Part shown: piece by piece, positions 12,968 to 24,259 of the stretch | How the letters are laid out: each line of letters opens with the position of its first letter | Position numbering within the stretch: the first letter of the stretch is position 1 | Origin: Edolisoma coerulescens | Lineage: Eukaryota; Chordata; Aves; Passeriformes; Campephagidae | Assembly: GCA_013397115.1 (NCBI GenBank) | Contig: VWZW01000851.1 | Span: 62,001-126,000, forward strand | Length of the DNA: 64,000 nucleotides | Direction: 5' to 3' | The notes under the pieces: model-generated | What the model was told of the DNA's origin: nothing | Seen by the model: the letters and a program-made list of their open reading frames with translations, nothing else | Databases searched by the model: none | Translations under genes and position numbers: made by a program

Positions 12968-13003
12968 AATGGATGGATGGATGGATGGATGGATGGATGG
13001 ATG
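12968..13003. repeat. (GGAT)n microsatellite
   Basis: About eight tandem GGAT units, directly adjoining the donor of BPIFB6-like exon 13013-13073. Confidence 0.9.
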
Positions 13004-13560
13004 CCAGCTTACAAGTCATGGAGGCAAATTTTGCATTCACAAGGTCAAGCACTGCATCTGCAGCTGGACACAGCTCTAGGGTGAGAAGAAAGGTGTGAGA
13101 GAACCTTGCACAGACACTTCTTGTGGGAGCAGAGCTTTGAGGCTGCCAGACCAGCGCAGATCCCACCCACAAACACCAGGAGCCTGTTGGTTACACAGAC
13201 CAGGGCTTGCCTCAGTTTCTCTGTCCCTGGCTGAATTGGGTTATTCTGAATTAAACCTGCCTTAAACTGAGCAAAGAGCAGGGCCAGATCCCCACAGGTA
13301 TCTGACTAAAAAGGACTGACTTTATGACACGTTAGGGGGCTGCAAGTTGCCCTTTGACAAGCCTTTGGGAACCAGGTGCTCAGCCCCAAGGGCAGCTCTG
13401 TCCGTGCATCACGTCCCTACCCGCCCGGCTGGGACAGGGAGGCTTCCAGCAGCACCAGTGCATTTGCTGCATAAACCCAGGAATGGCTGGAAATGCTCCT
13501 TTTCACCAGTCTGAAAGCTCCTTTGTGTGGCAAAACTGTGAAAGCTGTTACGGAGCACTG

Positions 13561-13622
13561 AGAAGAAGGAGGAGGCGGAGGAGGAGGTGGAGGAGGAGAA
13601 GGAGAAGAGGGAGGAGGAGATG
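13561..13622. repeat. Purine-rich GGA/GAA triplet tract
   Basis: Imperfect AGA/GGA triplets on the plus strand, in an intron of the BPIFB6-like relic. The open arginine-rich and proline-rich frames across it are low-complexity shadows. Confidence 0.85.
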
Positions 13623-14447
13623 ATCTCTGGGAAACAAGGATGGGAGGAGGATGGGACTTACCGGAGCTGGCAGCACTTTCTGAAGGGTGCTGTGAAGGAC
13701 CTTGCTCATGACTTGGGCCACACGCTGAGCAGGGGGAGCACGTCACCCTCAGAGCCCTCGTGCACGCAGCAATAATTATTTATTGAAGATCAAAAGGTGG
13801 GCAAGTCACGCGCTGAAGAAACCGATCTGGTACGCATTAGGGCAAAGTATGCCTCATGTCTAATAAAATGTGTTTTCTCTCTTTGCAAACCTTTTCTCAA
13901 GAATGCCATCTTCTGGTTTTCAACGAAGCTGAAGGTTTTCATCCCTGAAAGAAACTCTGACAGTCTGGGAGTACCAAACAGGCAAATATGCACATTGCAT
14001 GGAATAGCACGACTAGAGCTGGTCTGAATTTGTCCATAAAACCTTTGTTTATGTAGCAAAAAGAAAAAAAAGAACTGCAAGAAGTATTTGTGTGCTGAAG
14101 AAATCCAAACCTGAAGACTGAAACATCTAACAGTGCCTTTACCTGCCCCTTAGGAATTGTCAGTCCTGGCACACCAGCGATGTGGGCTTTGGGACTTACC
14201 TGCTGGGGGGTTGGTTATAACACTGACAAAGGTGATCTGGGAGCTCCTGGGGCTGAACCTGGGGGTGCCTGTGGTGTCCTGCCCCAGCTGCCCTCTGGCT
14301 ATCAGGTTTGCAACCAGAGCGATTTCCATGTTTCCTTCTGTAAAGCTGCTCAGACCAAAGTTTGGTCAGCACAGGATAAACCCCAGGGACGAGCGAGTTC
14401 CCCAGATCCCCCAGCCATGCTCTCCATGGGCACTGGCTCCCATTCAC

Positions 14448-14548
14448 CTTTTCCCAGTGATGCTCATTTGGACTAAGCCATGAAGAGCCCTGAGCCAGGG
14501 TAGAACACCAGAGAGGTCACCAGGAAACAGAAACTTTTCACCTTCAGC
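14448..14548 (-). pseudogene. BPIFB6-like exon with one-base deletion and in-frame stops
   Basis: The acceptor CTTCAG and donor GTGAAT are intact. From the acceptor the frame reads LKVKSFCFLVTSLVFYPGSG then LFMA-stop. A base offset near 14486-14490 gives HGLVQMSITGK, which matches the family's MTVTGK. The equivalent exon in BPIFB4 is 102 bases; here it is 101. Confidence 0.75.
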
Positions 14549-15299
14549 CTGAAGGAAAGACAGAGGAAAAGAGCTGGGTAAAGGGGAACGGTCAGAGCCT
14601 GATGCTCTGGATTTGATGCTCACAGCAAAGTCACCTCTCGCTGATATTCTCACTACCTTTTTCTTCCCCTTCTTGTTCAAACTTTCCATTTAAAACTACT
14701 CCTAAATTTAGAAACATGTTTCTTCCTAATGAAAAATCACACAGTCTAATTTTGAAAAAAATCAGGAAAAAACTGTTTTGGCATTCAGACATCTCCGTGC
14801 CCCATCCAGCAGGGATCTGGGGGATGGAGGGCTGGCTCTGATTCCCCAGACATTTGGGGGCTTCATCAGGACATCATGGTCAAAAGCTGGGTCCCCCCCA
14901 CACTGCAGAGCTGTGACACCTGCCCTGGCTGGTGCTGAGGCAGGAGCTGATGCGCTTTGTTGCCTTTAAGTTACGGTTTCTCCATGTTTGTAGACACAGC
15001 CAAGCAGAAAATCACCAGCTTTAATATCCCACTTGTTAGCAGGGAGTGATTCGTGGCTGCCTCCGGGCTGACACTTCCCAACCTCCCACTTTTATTTGCT
15101 CGTCCCCGGTTTGGGGCTCGCAGTGCGAGGCTGTGGCTCATCACTCACCCCGAGATACCTTTCATGGGTTTGGTGTTGGGCTTTTTTTTCATGCCTTCCT
15201 CTGCCATTTTCTGCAGAACATCACTCCCATTTAGAGCAGCTGAGACTGCTGGAGAACTTGCAGAATATGAGTTCAGCACCCAGGGAGGAGCCTGTGTCA

Positions 15300-17655
15300 G
15301 AGGGTGAGTGGTTGCAGTGCTCCCACTGTATCATTTAAAACATCACTATTAACATATTCCATCCCAACACACCCAGGACCCCTGCTGATCTTCTGGAGAG
15401 AGGTAAGGAACAGTCAGGCTCTAAAACCTGACTGAGAAAGAGGAGAACAGAAAGAATTAAAGGGCTAGGTGATACTGTTGTGTGAGCTGGTCCCTGAGGG
15501 TTTCCAACATCTGCCAATACAAATAATTTCACTGATAAATCTAAAAATCTGGGTAAGCTCTCCATCTCAGGTCCCAAATGAGAGCTCCCAGCCAACAGAG
15601 ACTTGTGCACCAAGTCCAAAGAAAAACCTGATCTGCTTAATTACATGGTACAGACAGAAGTGGGAGCAAGGAGAAACCTAAGATGGGCAGTGGTAAATTC
15701 TGCTCTTGGAGCTACACGTGAAATTGTGACTCTTGGATGAGCAGCTCCCGCTCCCCAAAGGCTCATGGGGTTGTACAAACACTGGGGGAGGACATGGGCT
15801 CAGCTGGGGGATAACCCAGTGGGAATTGTGATAACCTCAATAATATTCTTACTGATTTCAGGCAGGGTTGGAGTAAGGGTGAGAAGAACCTTCACCTGCC
15901 AAGAGAATGGGGTCCTCAGCCCCAACCCTGTCCTAACTCCACCATGGGAGATCCACGCATCCCACCAGACTGCCAACAGGCTGCACAGAGCTCTCCTCCA
16001 GGCTGCTGCTGTCCCCGTGGCTGCCCCTCAGACTTGTGGCCACCACTTTGTCCTCCCCCATCCCCTCCTGGGTACCCCACCCAGCAGAACCCAGCTCTGG
16101 GAGCTCAGCCTGGTGAGGTAATGCAGCACAAAGTAATTTATTTCCCCTCTTCATTTCTGTATAAAACTTGTCATGAGGTTTAATCCGTCATTACCTCCCT
16201 CCCAGAGCTGTGCTCAGTGGCCCGCTGCTAAGCCCAGACAAGGAGATTTACATCTTATCTAACAGGAGTGTAAGATTTATGGATAACTCCCGACAAGGAG
16301 CACATCATGCCAGAAAGACACTTTTGTGCTAGTAACTTGATCAGTCATTATGCTGTAAGTTGACATCTAATTAAGCCTCCACAGGCATCATCAGGTCCAG
16401 AACAGCTCTTCAGGAGGAGAAAATCCACCTCTAAGCACCGTGGTGGCAACTTATCCCCAACCCTTGCACTGCTGGAAGAGATAATAACGCTCCCCAGAAA
16501 ATCCCCAATCTCAGGGAGAGCTGCCGATATCACCTGCACTGGAAAAAGGAATCACGGGGGCAAATTCCCAACTGCTGCTCTAAAACACAGCAAGACTCAT
16601 TTCTCAGAGACTTTCCTGGGCTCTGTCCATGTCCTTACCAAAGTCAGATCCCACAAAACACCTCCCATGGCCGCAGGGGACTCGTCTGAGGGTTACAACC
16701 TTCTCAATGGATTTATTTTCTGAACACATTTCTTGCCTCTCAATGGGCTGCCTACACCAGCGTGGAAGTGTAAATCCTGCTCTCCCTTGGCAGGCTGCTC
16801 CATCTTCATATTTTCTCTTGACACTGCTTCCAGGATGCCTTCGATGGAAATGCACGGCGTGGCTGGAATGCTGCTTTTCTTGGCATTTCCCTGTCATGCT
16901 GAGCAGGAAAGCAACACAGTGCTGGGGAGAGCCAAGGGCTTTGAACGTGTCAAGATGCACCGGGACCCAGCGCCCGGCACCTCACGTCACCGATGCACAA
17001 AGGACAATGGCTGCTGCCCAGGCTGCAGGTGTTTCAACAAGCCCTGAACACCTCACGCCACTGCCAAGGCAGCCAGACCAAAATGGGCAACTCAACCCTC
17101 TCTGGGAGACTGGTCATGCCTCAAAGCTGAGGTCACAAGTACTGGGGAGGGATGGGGGGAAGTCAGAACACAAAGGAGAGCTGGTGAGGCCATGGAGGGT
17201 GTGTGTACATGATGTTTGCAGGGGGTCCATGCTCTGTCCTCCAGGCCAAAAGGAAGCCAGGAGAACACGATGGACATCAAGCACAGGAAGGAGAGGAACT
17301 CTTATTCCCGCCCGTGAATGCTTTCACTGCTTGCAGAGACATTATCAAAGAGAGGGGATGTCACCCACCGTTTTTTCAGCCAGTTGTAATAAATACTGCC
17401 AGTGGCTTCTTGTTGGGAATGGGTTAAAGAAAGGAGGGGATTATAGCACATGGGCCTTTTCAGATCTTCTGTCTGGTCTAAAACTCGCTGAACCCAATAG
17501 AAACACTTCTGTTACCTTCAACAGACTTACCCCGGCCTGATGGAAAAGGAGAACATCCTTAATAAATTGCCAGGGTCTCCTTCAGGTCGTGTGCCAGTCT
17601 CATCCCTTCTGGCCTGAGCTGCCCAGCCGGGAGAGTGACACAAACCACAGCAGCC
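15300..17655. other. Region upstream of the BPIFB6 relic, no gene recognised
   Basis: A minus-strand signal-peptide exon and promoter were expected here and were looked for without success. A segment ending in a donor-like sequence at about 17527 (GTAAG on the minus strand) could be an untranslated exon, but nothing supports it further. Confidence 0.4.
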
Positions 17656-17657
17656 TC

Positions 17658-18145
17658 TCACAGAATCCTGGAATGGTCTGGGTTGTAAGGGACCTTAGAG
17701 CTCATCTCATCTCATCTCATCTCATCTCATCTCATCTCATCTCATCTCATCTCATCTCATCTCATCTCATCTCATCTCATCTCATCTCATCTCATCTCAT
17801 CCCCCTGCCATGGGCAGGGACACCTTCCTCTAGACCAGGTTGTTCCAAGTCCCACCCAGCCTGATCTTGAACGCTTCCAGGGATGGGGCAGCCACAGCTT
17901 CTCTGGGCAACCTGTGCCAGGGCCTCACCACCCTCACAGGGAAGATTTTCTTCCTTATCTCTAAATAACCCAGCACTCTGTCAGTTTGATGCCGTTTCCC
18001 CTTGTCCTGTCATTCCAAGACTTAGTGACAAGTCCCTCTGCAGCTTTCTTGGAGTCCCTTTAGGCACTGGAAGGGGCTCTAAGATTTCCCTGGAGCCTTC
18101 TCTTCTCCAGGCTGAACAACCCCAGCTCTCAGCATGTCCATAGCA
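17658..18145 (-). mobile_element. CR1 LINE 3' fragment, antisense, with internal TCATC expansion
   Basis: On the plus strand it begins TCACAGAATCCTGGAATGG and continues through CCCTGCCATGGGCAGGGACA, GGGGCAGCCACAGCTTCTCT and the CTTCTCTTCCAGGCTGAACA-like region, the reverse complement of the avian CR1 3' end. A 100-base pentanucleotide array interrupts it. It sits between the divergent BPIFB6 relic and TENP. Confidence 0.9.
17701..17801. repeat. (CTCAT)n microsatellite, about 20 units
   Basis: A perfect array of CTCAT pentamers. CR1 copies normally have GATCATCTAGTTCCAAC here, so the array probably grew from the CATCT of the CR1 itself. Confidence 0.97.
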
Positions 18146-18472
18146 GAGGTGGACATGGAGGTGCTGTCCCTGTGGTGCTCAGAAGAAAGGGTGGCTGCAG
18201 AGCAAAGAAACCCACCTGTTTGCTTTCTGACAATGTTTGATTTCTTGGCACCCTCCACCCAGAGGCCTTTCTTTGTGCTCCTCAGGAACACCACAGTGAA
18301 GACAAGCTGCCCCAGCACCTGCTGTTCAATCCCTCACCTCGCCAGGTCAGTGGCCAAAGTAATCAAGTCTATGGGGAAACAATAAAAATGGCACAGAAAA
18401 CAAAGCGTCCCCCCAGTGTCCTGGTTCCCAGCCATCTTTTCCAGTTCCTGCCCCATCAGCTTTGGTTGGGAG

Positions 18473-18484
18473 GATATTTAAACC
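18473..18484 (+). promoter_or_regulatory. TATA-like element of TENP
   Basis: GATATTTAAACC lies about 60 bases upstream of the first possible start codon and about 75 bases before the exon-1 donor. It implies initiation near 18505 and a very short leader. Weaker than the TATA boxes of the two intact paralogs. Confidence 0.5.
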
Positions 18485-18534
18485 AGCAGAATTCCTCGGT
18501 GTGGCCACAGCAAGACACAGACTGAGTCAGAAGA

Positions 18535-21500
18535 ATGGGAAGAGCAGCCAGGAGAGGTAAAGATGCTTTTGCAAACTGAATAGCTTGATACGGGCATTGC
18601 TCCTACTTACTTTTGTGTGTCTCCATAAGGGTCAGCACTCACCAGAAGTGATGCTTTCTGTAAAGAATGACATAAATATGTATGTTTTCTGCAGGTTAAA
18701 TTTTCTGAATTACTTGTTTTTGTAATGTTGTAAGAGCATTACAGACATTAAAAACTATTCCCAAATGTTTTTCAGAGACAGATAACACTTTCACCTTTTT
18801 ATTTGACTCTATAACTCCTCCATAACTTCCATTCATTCCTCTATTAATTTTAGCTTCTGTTTATTTGCTGCTTTTATACCAGTTGTGGCCATTCTGTGCT
18901 CCTCAGCAAGTGAGATATCGCTGCAGGCACTGTTCTAGCTCACAAGATTGCAGAGGCTCTTCAAGGCTGAGCCTTCTGTCAGTGCTTTTAAGACACCACA
19001 CGAGAGCTGTGGGTTGTGGCTGCACCAAAGCTGACAAGCTCCACGCCACAACCCCAGTCAAGGAGCAGATCTGTGGCTCCGTGCCTCGGTGGCCAGGCAA
19101 GGGCCGTGCTGTTCTGACCAGGCTGCTGTGGGTGCCCTCTTCCTCCCCCTCCTCCTCTTCCTCTTCTTCTTCTTCTCCTCCTCCAGGTGCTGGCATGGCC
19201 ATGCTCCGCACCCTGAGCATCCTCCTGAGCCTCCTGGTCCCAGCTCACACCACCAGGTCACCCGACTGTGGCGGCATCCTCACCCCCTCTGGACTGAGAT
19301 ACCGTAAGTGCAGACCCACATCTCCCATGCCAGCAGCAGGGAGGGGAGGCAGGGACATCTCCCACTCCGGTGGTGAAACACCAAACGCTGGCACCAGAAT
19401 CCTGTGCCACTGCTCAGTTCACCTGCCTCACGCCCTGCCTGTTGCTAGCAGCAGGGGGTTAGTAGGGGATGGAAATGGGTTTCAGTCTGTCCATCAGGAC
19501 ACAAGCCCCAGAGGCTCTCATAAAACATCTGCCCTGTTTCACAGTTGCTGAAGTTTCAAAGCCACACGCAGAGTCGGTCCTCAGGCAGGACCTCATGGCC
19601 CCGCCAGCCCCAGACCCATCTCCCATCTCCCCAAGCAGGTGAGTTGCCCTCTCTTGCCCAGGCTTTGCTGCCATTCCCCTGGTTCACACTGGTGTTTGAA
19701 TATTGCCACAAAAGGCATTTTGCCAGCGAGGGCAAAAATCCTCCTGGAGACCAGGAAGTTTAGAAATGAGCTCCTGGCTTCTTCTTTGGGGTCCAAGAGT
19801 AGCAGAACCCACACTGCCCTCAGGGCATGGATATATCTGTGCAGCTCTTGTGAACTTTTGGGGTTTCTCAGGGTCTGTGCTGATCTCCCAACACCTTCCT
19901 TTCTGCTGCAGCAGGAACCAAATTACTTCTGTCAAAGTTGACAAGTTTTCCCTGACCCTGATCCCCGACACCGGGATGCGGCTGAGCATCGAGGTGGACC
20001 TCGGCATCACATCTGCCCCGTGAGTGCTGGGGCTGCAGGGCTGGAACCAGCCCAAGCTCAAGGCTGGAGAGACAAGGCACCTGCAGGAACAAGGGTGGCC
20101 TGGGGGAAGTGTGGCCGGGAGCAGCCCCCAGCTCCAGCCTCTTCCTCTCCTCCCCATCACAGCTCAGCCACCAAGGAGATGAGGCTGTCCATCCTGGCAG
20201 ACCTCCACGTGGAGATGAACCCCGAAGGGAACCTGGAGCTGGTGACCTCTGACTGCAAACCCACCCTGGAGGAGGTGCAGAGCACTGAGGAGATGGACAG
20301 GTCAGCCCCACGGTGTTCCTCCTTGTGGGATTTGGGTAACAGGTGAAAGAAGAAACTGAGGCACAAGTGTTTCTAGGCAGGAGGGTGATTGGATTGAGAC
20401 TTGCTCACTGCCCTCAAAGCTAACAAAGGCCAACACTAAAACTTTATCTTCATGGGAGGAACTTTCCTCTACTTTTGGGGTGGTTTCCCCATTTTAAGAG
20501 AGTTTCAGGCTGTCACAAGGGAGAGGTACTTTTAGAGTTGTGCAGCTGGAATGCTTTTAATGCAAGTCCAGTGGCAATTCTCCAGTGGTTTGGGATTCTG
20601 AATTGCAATCACAGCTTAATAGATGATAGAAAACAATGGTAATTCTGTCTCTGGATGCCTTTTGGATCAGATAAAAGACACTCACCCACCTTTGGCTGAT
20701 CTGGTTCTCTCCTAACTTCTGTTCTGTTGTTTTCACCCAGCAAATCCTCGGGATCGGACGTGGACAAGCAGATCAACGGGGAAAAAGTAAGATAAAGTTT
20801 GTAAAGGCATGAGACAGCGTTGTACAGGTCTGTAAGAATTAGAGCACCTCATGGTGCTTTTCCAGATCTCCCCCACTGCTCTGTGCTCACTGGACACTGC
20901 CACCATCCCCTGGCTCCTGCTACCAGCCGATGGCAACGCCCACCTCAGAGGCATTCCAGGGACACCCGATGCCAGCAGACCCCCATGTTCATCCATCACC
21001 TCTCTTTTTGTTCTTTATTCCATAGATTTGCCTGGAAGTCTCCAAATTGCTGCTCTTTCCAAACGAACGGCTGATGTCTCTGGCAGGTGGGCAGTTGGCT
21101 TTCAGTCCCATGATGGACTGAGGGTTTCAAGGATCATTTTGGAGCAGGTTGTGAGGTGGGACAGACCCCTACCCTGCAGCAGCAGAGGCTCTGCTGCCAT
21201 CATCTCCCCGGGGACCTGCTCCCTCTGCCCAGCTCTTTCCCTGTCTTTTTCACTCGGGAAACCCAGACACTTCCCAGAGCCAGGTCCCTGTCACTGCTTC
21301 CCTCCTCTTCTTCAGCATCCCTTTGCTCCATTTGCAGCTCCATTCCCCATCACACCAAGCTGCCAGGTCCAGTACCTGCCCCTGGCTGCCCCCATGTACT
21401 CCGAGCAGGGAATCATCATCTCTTTGCAAGTAAGTCCTCACTTTCCAGCTCTCACAGCCCAGCTCCAGTCCTTGGAAGAGCTGCTTCCACCCAGTGCTAC

Positions 21501-23997
21501 TGAGACACCTGAAATTCATTTTCTTTTTGCCTGTGTCCCTGCAGACAACTTTCCAAGTGGCAGGGACAGTGATTCCCCTGCCAGTCAGCCCTGTGCCTTT
21601 CAGCATGCCCGAGCCAGCGAGCTCCATCCCTTCCCACCTCATCCTGGCCTTCTCCGAGCACTTCTACACCAGCTTATTCTCTGCCTTGGAAGAATCTGGG
21701 GCCCTCAACGTGAGCCTCCTGGTGAGTGGAACAAAGGAGGAAGGAAGGATTGGGAGATACACACTTGGAGGGACATCCCTGCCCTGGGAATGACTTGGAG
21801 GAGCCACATGCCCTGCACAGAAATGAGAGTGTGTCCGAGCACCTGCAGGAGTCACAGCCCCTCACCCCCAAGCTCCTAAAAATACTCCGGGTCTAATGGA
21901 GAGTGGAGAGTTTGCCATGAGGAGTCACCTGCACACTGCTCCTGGCATGGGCTGGTGTGAGGAGAGCTCCTGCACGTACCCAGGGGTGGGATGGTGCTCC
22001 TCAGAGGGGCTGCATGGCCACGCTGGACACAAGCCCTGGAGCAGCAGCCCCGGGCAGCCATGGGTCTGATCACGAGCTGTGCTTGGTGTTTCAGAGCTCG
22101 CTGACCACTGCCACCTTGGCTGAGAGGATCACTCAGGTGCGTTGCTGTGGCTGTAACCCCAAGAGGCGCAGCCCCAGCTCGGGCAGTGACCCCCACCTGC
22201 CCACCCCCCACCCTGGGGGCGCAGGGATGGCTGCCGTGCCCAGAAACCACCCCGCTCCCTCGGCAGATGGGCTCCCTCTTCCAAGAGGACCTACCAGTGG
22301 TGCTTCAAGCTGTGACCCGGAGTTCACCTCACGTGGTCCTGGAGGAAGACAAAGCAATCGTGAAGCTTTTCCTTACTGCCCAGATCGGAGCGGGATCATC
22401 CCTCTTCCAGAGCTTCCTGAGTGTGAACGTGGTGAGTGTGGAAGCATGCTGAGCTTGGGAAGCGCGTGCTGCGAGTGTGTCCACGCTGCCCACGGGCACT
22501 GCCCCTTGCTCTGAGCCCTGGCCCCACTGCAGGGGCTGATTCAGCCTTTTTCCATCACAGTGCTCCCGGGCTCCAGCAGTGTTTGCCCACGTGGCATCGT
22601 GCAGGATGCAGGGAGCACATTGCAGGAGGCAGCACATGGATGGGTTCATCACACCCCACTATTCAAAGCCAAAGTGGGGCCTTTTCCTCACTGACCCTGC
22701 CCTCTGTTCCCCTCACAGGATGTGACTGGCAGGCTCCACCTCAGCGTCGCCGACACGAGGATGATCATCTCTGTGGCAGCCGTAGAGTAATGACCCCGGC
22801 TGCGCTGCGGGAGCCCCGAGGGGACACGTCCCAGGCACAGCAGGGAAAGGACAGGCAAAGTGGCCTGGGGAGGTTTTCAGCTTTTAGAGTCTGGGCATTG
22901 CAGAGGTAGCTTCCTCCCCAGGGAGATAGTGAAATTCCAGAAACGTGGCTAGGGAGAAAAGTGGGAACTGCAGCTTCCACACTCCCACAAAGGCCCTGAG
23001 CCCAGGCGGGGAGTCTGGGGAAACAGGGGAAAGTGCTTGTTACAGCTCAGCACCAGCAGCTCCTCTGCTGCTCTTTGTTTTCCAGGGATATCGAGCTCAG
23101 CCTGGCCGCCTCTGACGTGGGTCCTGTGCTGGTAGGTACCTCCAGCTGTGGCCACTCCTGGTACCATCCTCTAAGAACCTGGTCCCCCTCAGCTGCCCCA
23201 GCCATCCTGGGCAGCAGGTGCCTCCAGGGAAATATGGAAATACTGACTTTGGGTGCTTGCTGCACCCGGTGGGAGGGACAGTTGGGTCCTTGTGGGATGG
23301 GAAGAGGTGCAGTGAGCATCAGGACCCTCTCATAGGTCTCTGCCCCTCTCCTCCTGCTTTAGCCCCACACCATGAGCTGCCCCTGACTTTCCCCCACAGG
23401 CTGCCTTGCTGGAGGAGTTGTTCCTGCCCACAATCCGTGAGGAGGTGCCGGCCCAGATAAACGGTGAGGAGATGGGAGCTCTGCGGGTGCTGCCATGTGG
23501 GATGCTCAGCATGGACCCAGGCAGCACCCAGCTGGCAACTTCCCCTCTTTCTTTTTCTCAGCGGTCCTGAGACAAGGTGTTTTCCTGCCCCACATCGCCA
23601 GTTTCACTTACACTGATGTCAACACCACAATTCACAAGGTAAGAAATAAGACATTTGAATTGCTCCCTGCTGTGCTTGATTTAAAGGAAGCCTGGGAGCA
23701 ATGCTAACCTCCCAGCTCCGGAATAAATCAGAGCCTGATCGCCCAGCCCTGGTTACTTGCAGAACCAAATTCCATTGCCTTAAAGGAGGCCCAGCCCCTC
23801 TTCAGCCCCGTGGACACAGGCAGTGGCTGAGTCCGAGGGGCCGTGGGGGGTGATGGTGAAGCCCTGTGTGGGCTGATGGAGCCACACAGGCACCATGCTC
23901 AGTCCTCCTTCCTTCCTTCCTTGCTCAGGACTATGTCTTGATACCCTGCAACCTCCAGCTGGAGGCGAGGACTAGAGAGGCAAGCACCCGGGAGTGA
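18535..23997 (+). CDS. TENP: TENP (ovoglobulin G2), BPI-fold egg-white/neural precursor protein, intact
   Basis: Exons: 18535-18556, 19187-19303, 19545-19638, 19915-20019, 20163-20300, 20741-20786, 21026-21086, 21338-21429, 21545-21721, 22095-22136, 22267-22431, 22719-22786, 23086-23131, 23400-23463, 23562-23638, 23929-23997. All are GT-AG with matching phases, and no stop interrupts. The protein follows chicken TENP closely as I recall it: PDCGGILTPSGLRY, LAEVSKPHAESVLRQDLMA, SPVPFSMPE, SEHFYTSL, HVVLEEDKAIVKLFLT, FLPHIASFTYTDVN and a terminal KDYVLIPCNL. A hydrophobic signal peptide (LRTLSILLSLLVPAHT) is followed by the two-lobed BPI fold. The cysteines in SDCKPT and KICLEVSK fit the family disulfide. 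The start at 19195 gives 450 codons. An ATG in exon 1 (18535) has A at -3 and G at +4, is in frame, and would add 10 residues. Chicken TENP is an egg-white protein (ovoglobulin G2), and emu TENP was reported as antibacterial; the role here is inferred. Confidence 0.95.
19141..19186 (+). repeat. Long CTC/CTT pyrimidine tract at the TENP exon-2 acceptor
   Basis: About 45 nearly pure pyrimidines made of TCC and TTC triplets run straight into the AG of the exon-2 acceptor (19185-19186). It serves as an unusually long polypyrimidine tract and is also microsatellite-like, so it could vary in length. Confidence 0.8.
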
Positions 23998-24228
23998 AGT
24001 CCACAGTCTGGAGCAAAACAGTGGCAAAATCCTTCAGTTGACCCTCACATCACACTCCGTGGTTTGTCACTGCTTGAAATGTTGAAAATCTTCTTTCTTG
24101 CCTTACTAAAACACCATGGGTTTATATCCTGGATAATAATGATGTTGCACTAGCACCTTTCTCTTCCAGCCCTGCTCCTGGTAGTTTTGTTGCCCAGAGG
24201 ATGGATTGTAACAACGTTCCGTGCTTTA

Positions 24229-24234
24229 ATTAAA
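24229..24234 (+). terminator. TENP: Polyadenylation signal (ATTAAA) of TENP
   Basis: ATTAAA lies about 230 bases after the TGA at 23995-23997 and is followed by a TG-rich stretch (TGCTGGTGTG), as expected of a cleavage site. Confidence 0.6.
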
Positions 24235-24259
24235 TGTTTCTCTTTAATTCTGCATTTGC

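Larger units (their letters stand above)
10897..15291 (-). pseudogene. BPIFB6: BPIFB6-like gene, probably a decaying pseudogene
   Basis: Exon remnants, 5' to 3': 15149-15291, 14448-14548, 14200-14337, 13662-13724, 13013-13073, 12788-12880, 12407-12474, 11068-11132, 10897-10935. Identity rests on matches to BPIFB6 as I recall it: KPMKGISGLKVK (KPIKGITNLKVK), GNMEI, VLHSTLQKVLP (FLDSTLHKVLP), LCPAADAVLDLVN, ATFIELDLK and the final NVLVLDMP (NALMLDLK). Damage seen: exon 14448-14548 is 101 rather than 102 bases, putting TAG and TGA in frame; a run of seven C in exon 12788-12880 shifts the frame; phases clash at several junctions; the 316 bases between 12474 and 12788 cannot hold the three exons (about 430 coding bases) expected there; the family cysteine in exon 14200-14337 is replaced by serine; no signal exon or TATA box was found upstream. 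The call could be wrong if the assembly has indel errors, but those would not explain the missing exons. Confidence 0.75.

Noticed and set aside
13354..13623. Frame ending in a long arginine run
   Set aside because: Translation of the GGA/AGA triplet tract within an intron of the BPIFB6 relic.
16833..16914. Plus-strand signal-peptide-like stretch (MHGVAGMLLFLAFPCHA)
   Set aside because: No donor follows, no promoter precedes, and it lies in the wrong orientation for the BPIFB6 relic.
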